From Thermoleophilia bacterium SCSIO 60948 (GTDB taxonomy: Bacteria > Actinomycetota > Thermoleophilia > Solirubrobacterales > 70-9), in contig CP053031.1 in NCBI GenBank assembly GCA_021496505.1, positions 186,001 through 250,000 on the forward strand: a stretch of 64,000 nucleotides of DNA, written 5' to 3'. Shown here in pieces: positions 62,960 through 64,000 of the stretch. Under the pieces are notes generated by a model that saw only the letters and a list, made by a program, of their open reading frames with translations, ran no database searches and was not told the origin of the DNA. Position numbers and translations under genes: made by a program. Every line of letters begins with the position of its first letter. Position 1 is the stretch's first letter.

Positions 62960-64000
62960 ATGGCCGCCACCGAGACGAGGCTTCTGTTCCGCCACATCGA
63001 CGAGCCGGGACTCGCCGGGCGCGAGACCTACGAGCGCTTCGGCGGCTACGAGCAGCTCAAGAAGGCGTTCGCCGACAACACCCCCGAGACGCTCGTCGAG
63101 ACCCTCGAGGGCTCCGGTCTGCGCGGCCGCGGAGGCGCCGGTTTCGCGATGGGCAAGAAGGCCGGCTTCCTGCCTCGCGGCGACATGGAGAAGTACCTCT
63201 GCTGCAACGCCGACGAGTCCGAGCCGGGCACGTTCAAGGACCGCGAGCTGATGCAGAAGAACCCGCATCAGCTCGTCGAGGGCTGTGCGATCGCCTCGCT
63301 CGCGGTCGGCGCCCGCTACGCCTTCATCTTCATCCGCGGTGAGTACTGGGAGGTCGCCGACATCCTCGACGACGCGGTCGCCGAGGCCTACGAGGCCGGC
63401 TACCTCGGCCGCGACATCCTCGGATCCGGGTTCGACCTCGACCTCGTCGTCCATCGCGGCGCCGGCGCCTACATCTGCGGCGAGGAGACCGCGCTGCTCG
63501 ACTCGCTCGAGGGCAAGCGCGGCAACCCGCGGCTCAAGCCGCCGTTCCCCGCCGTCCAGGGCCTCTACGGCGGCCCGACGCTGATCAACAACGTCGAGAC
63601 GCTGTCGAACATCCCGCACATCCTCAGGGGCGGACCCGACTGGTTCAAGAGCTTCGGCTCCGAGGGCTCGCCGGGCACCAAGGTCGTCTCGGTCTCGGGC
63701 TGCGTCAAGCGTCCCGGCAACTACGAGATCGAGCTCGGGATCCCGGCCCGCGAGATCATCTACGGCCTCGCCGGCGGCCCGCTCGACGGCCGCGAGATCA
63801 AGGCCTGGTTCCCCGGCGGCTCGAGCTCCCCCGTCCTGACCGCGGCTGAGCTCGACCTGCCCTACACCTTCGAGGCGATGGCCGAGGCCGGCTCGATGCT
63901 CGGCTCGGGCGCGATCATCGTCTGCGACGAGGCCGTCTCGATCCCGAAGCTCGCCGTGCGGACCGCGCGCTTCTACCAGCACGAGTCGTGCGGCAAGTGC
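62960..64000 (+). CDS. nuoF: NADH-quinone oxidoreductase subunit F (partial, cut by window edge)
   Basis: NuoF binds NADH and FMN. The first 347 residues are seen. They include the FMN/NADH loop GLRGRGGAGF (53-62), KYLCCNADESEPGTFKDR, GAGAYICGEETALLDSLEG, and the start of the cluster N3 ligands in ESCGKC (Cys344, Cys347) at the very edge. The frame is complete to the window end without a stop. nuoG and later subunits should follow outside the window. Confidence 0.95.
   Translation, partial: MAATETRLLFRHIDEPGLAGRETYERFGGYEQLKKAFADNTPETLVETLEGSGLRGRGGAGFAMGKKAGFLPRGDMEKYLCCNADESEPGTFKDRELMQKNPHQLVEGCAIASLAVGARYAFIFIRGEYWEVADILDDAVAEAYEAGYLGRDILGSGFDLDLVVHRGAGAYICGEETALLDSLEGKRGNPRLKPPFPAVQGLYGGPTLINNVETLSNIPHILRGGPDWFKSFGSEGSPGTKVVSVSGCVKRPGNYEIELGIPAREIIYGLAGGPLDGREIKAWFPGGSSSPVLTAAELDLPYTFEAMAEAGSMLGSGAIIVCDEAVSIPKLAVRTARFYQHESCGKC

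Overview
This window is very GC-rich (visibly around 70%), with strong G/C preference at codon third positions, many GTG and TTG start codons, and tight start/stop overlaps. Gene content suggests an actinobacterium of the Thermoleophilia/Solirubrobacterales kind: actinobacterial-style PDH genes, a rpsF-ssb-rpsR-rplI-dnaB block, a 14-subunit-type nuo operon, a SipW/TasA-like secretion cassette, and many lipoproteins and membrane proteins of no known function. The taxonomic assignment is inference; no rRNA is present. I see no transposase, integrase, phage gene or CRISPR array. The window reads as ordinary chromosome with a few unusual pockets.

Layout. 0.1-3.3 kb: a lipoprotein doublet, a GalT-family protein, a hypothetical protein, the first copy of a dispersed non-coding repeat, and a cupin. 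3.3-7.9 kb: a GntR regulator in an overlapping operon with pyruvate (or acetoin) dehydrogenase E1 alpha, E1 beta and E2. 8-12.4 kb: signal peptidase I, a DUF4328-type membrane protein, tRNA-Arg(CCT), an SRPBCC-type protein and an orphan pair of oligopeptide-type ABC permeases. 12.4-16.7 kb: a secreted NlpC/P60-type protein, a VOC protein, pyrE, a CPBP protease, a HAD phosphatase and an MscS channel. 16.7-19.1 kb: a SipW-type signal peptidase flanked by two secreted proteins with matching N-terminal signatures, behind a perfect 14-bp palindrome. 19.1-24.9 kb: a class A penicillin-binding protein, thiL, a small FlgM-like protein and a large membrane protein with an M28-like extracytoplasmic domain. 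24.9-30.4 kb: an OmpR-type two-component system with an HtrA-like lipoprotein protease, then trehalose-6-phosphate synthase and a GNAT acetyltransferase.

30.4-41 kb: two secreted or membrane proteins of unknown function (one apparently frameshifted), then the replication/translation block rpsF, ssb, rpsR, rplI, dnaB, a DnaC/DnaI-like AAA+ protein, purA, a biotin carboxylase/BCCP fusion and a DUF2804 protein. 41-47.8 kb: small proteins, an SDR, a RibD/DHFR-like protein, peptide deformylase (its tail antisense to another gene), a double-ACT protein, a membrane protein and a secreted trypsin-like protein. 47.8-58.7 kb: a tandem-domain ThyX-like protein, a 2-hydroxyacid dehydrogenase, a NarL-type two-component pair, a thioesterase, msrB, the second copy of the dispersed repeat, serS, a lipoprotein cytochrome c, a flavin reductase and a sulfotransferase. 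58.9-64 kb: nuoABCDE and the start of nuoF, cut by the window edge.

The best candidates for something little described are: (1) the SipW cassette with a three-repeat surface protein; (2) a dispersed repeat of about 150 bp found twice, each time between convergent genes; (3) a double ThyX-like protein whose two halves have each lost a different part of the catalytic signature; and (4) a DnaC/DnaI-like ATPase directly abutting dnaB.
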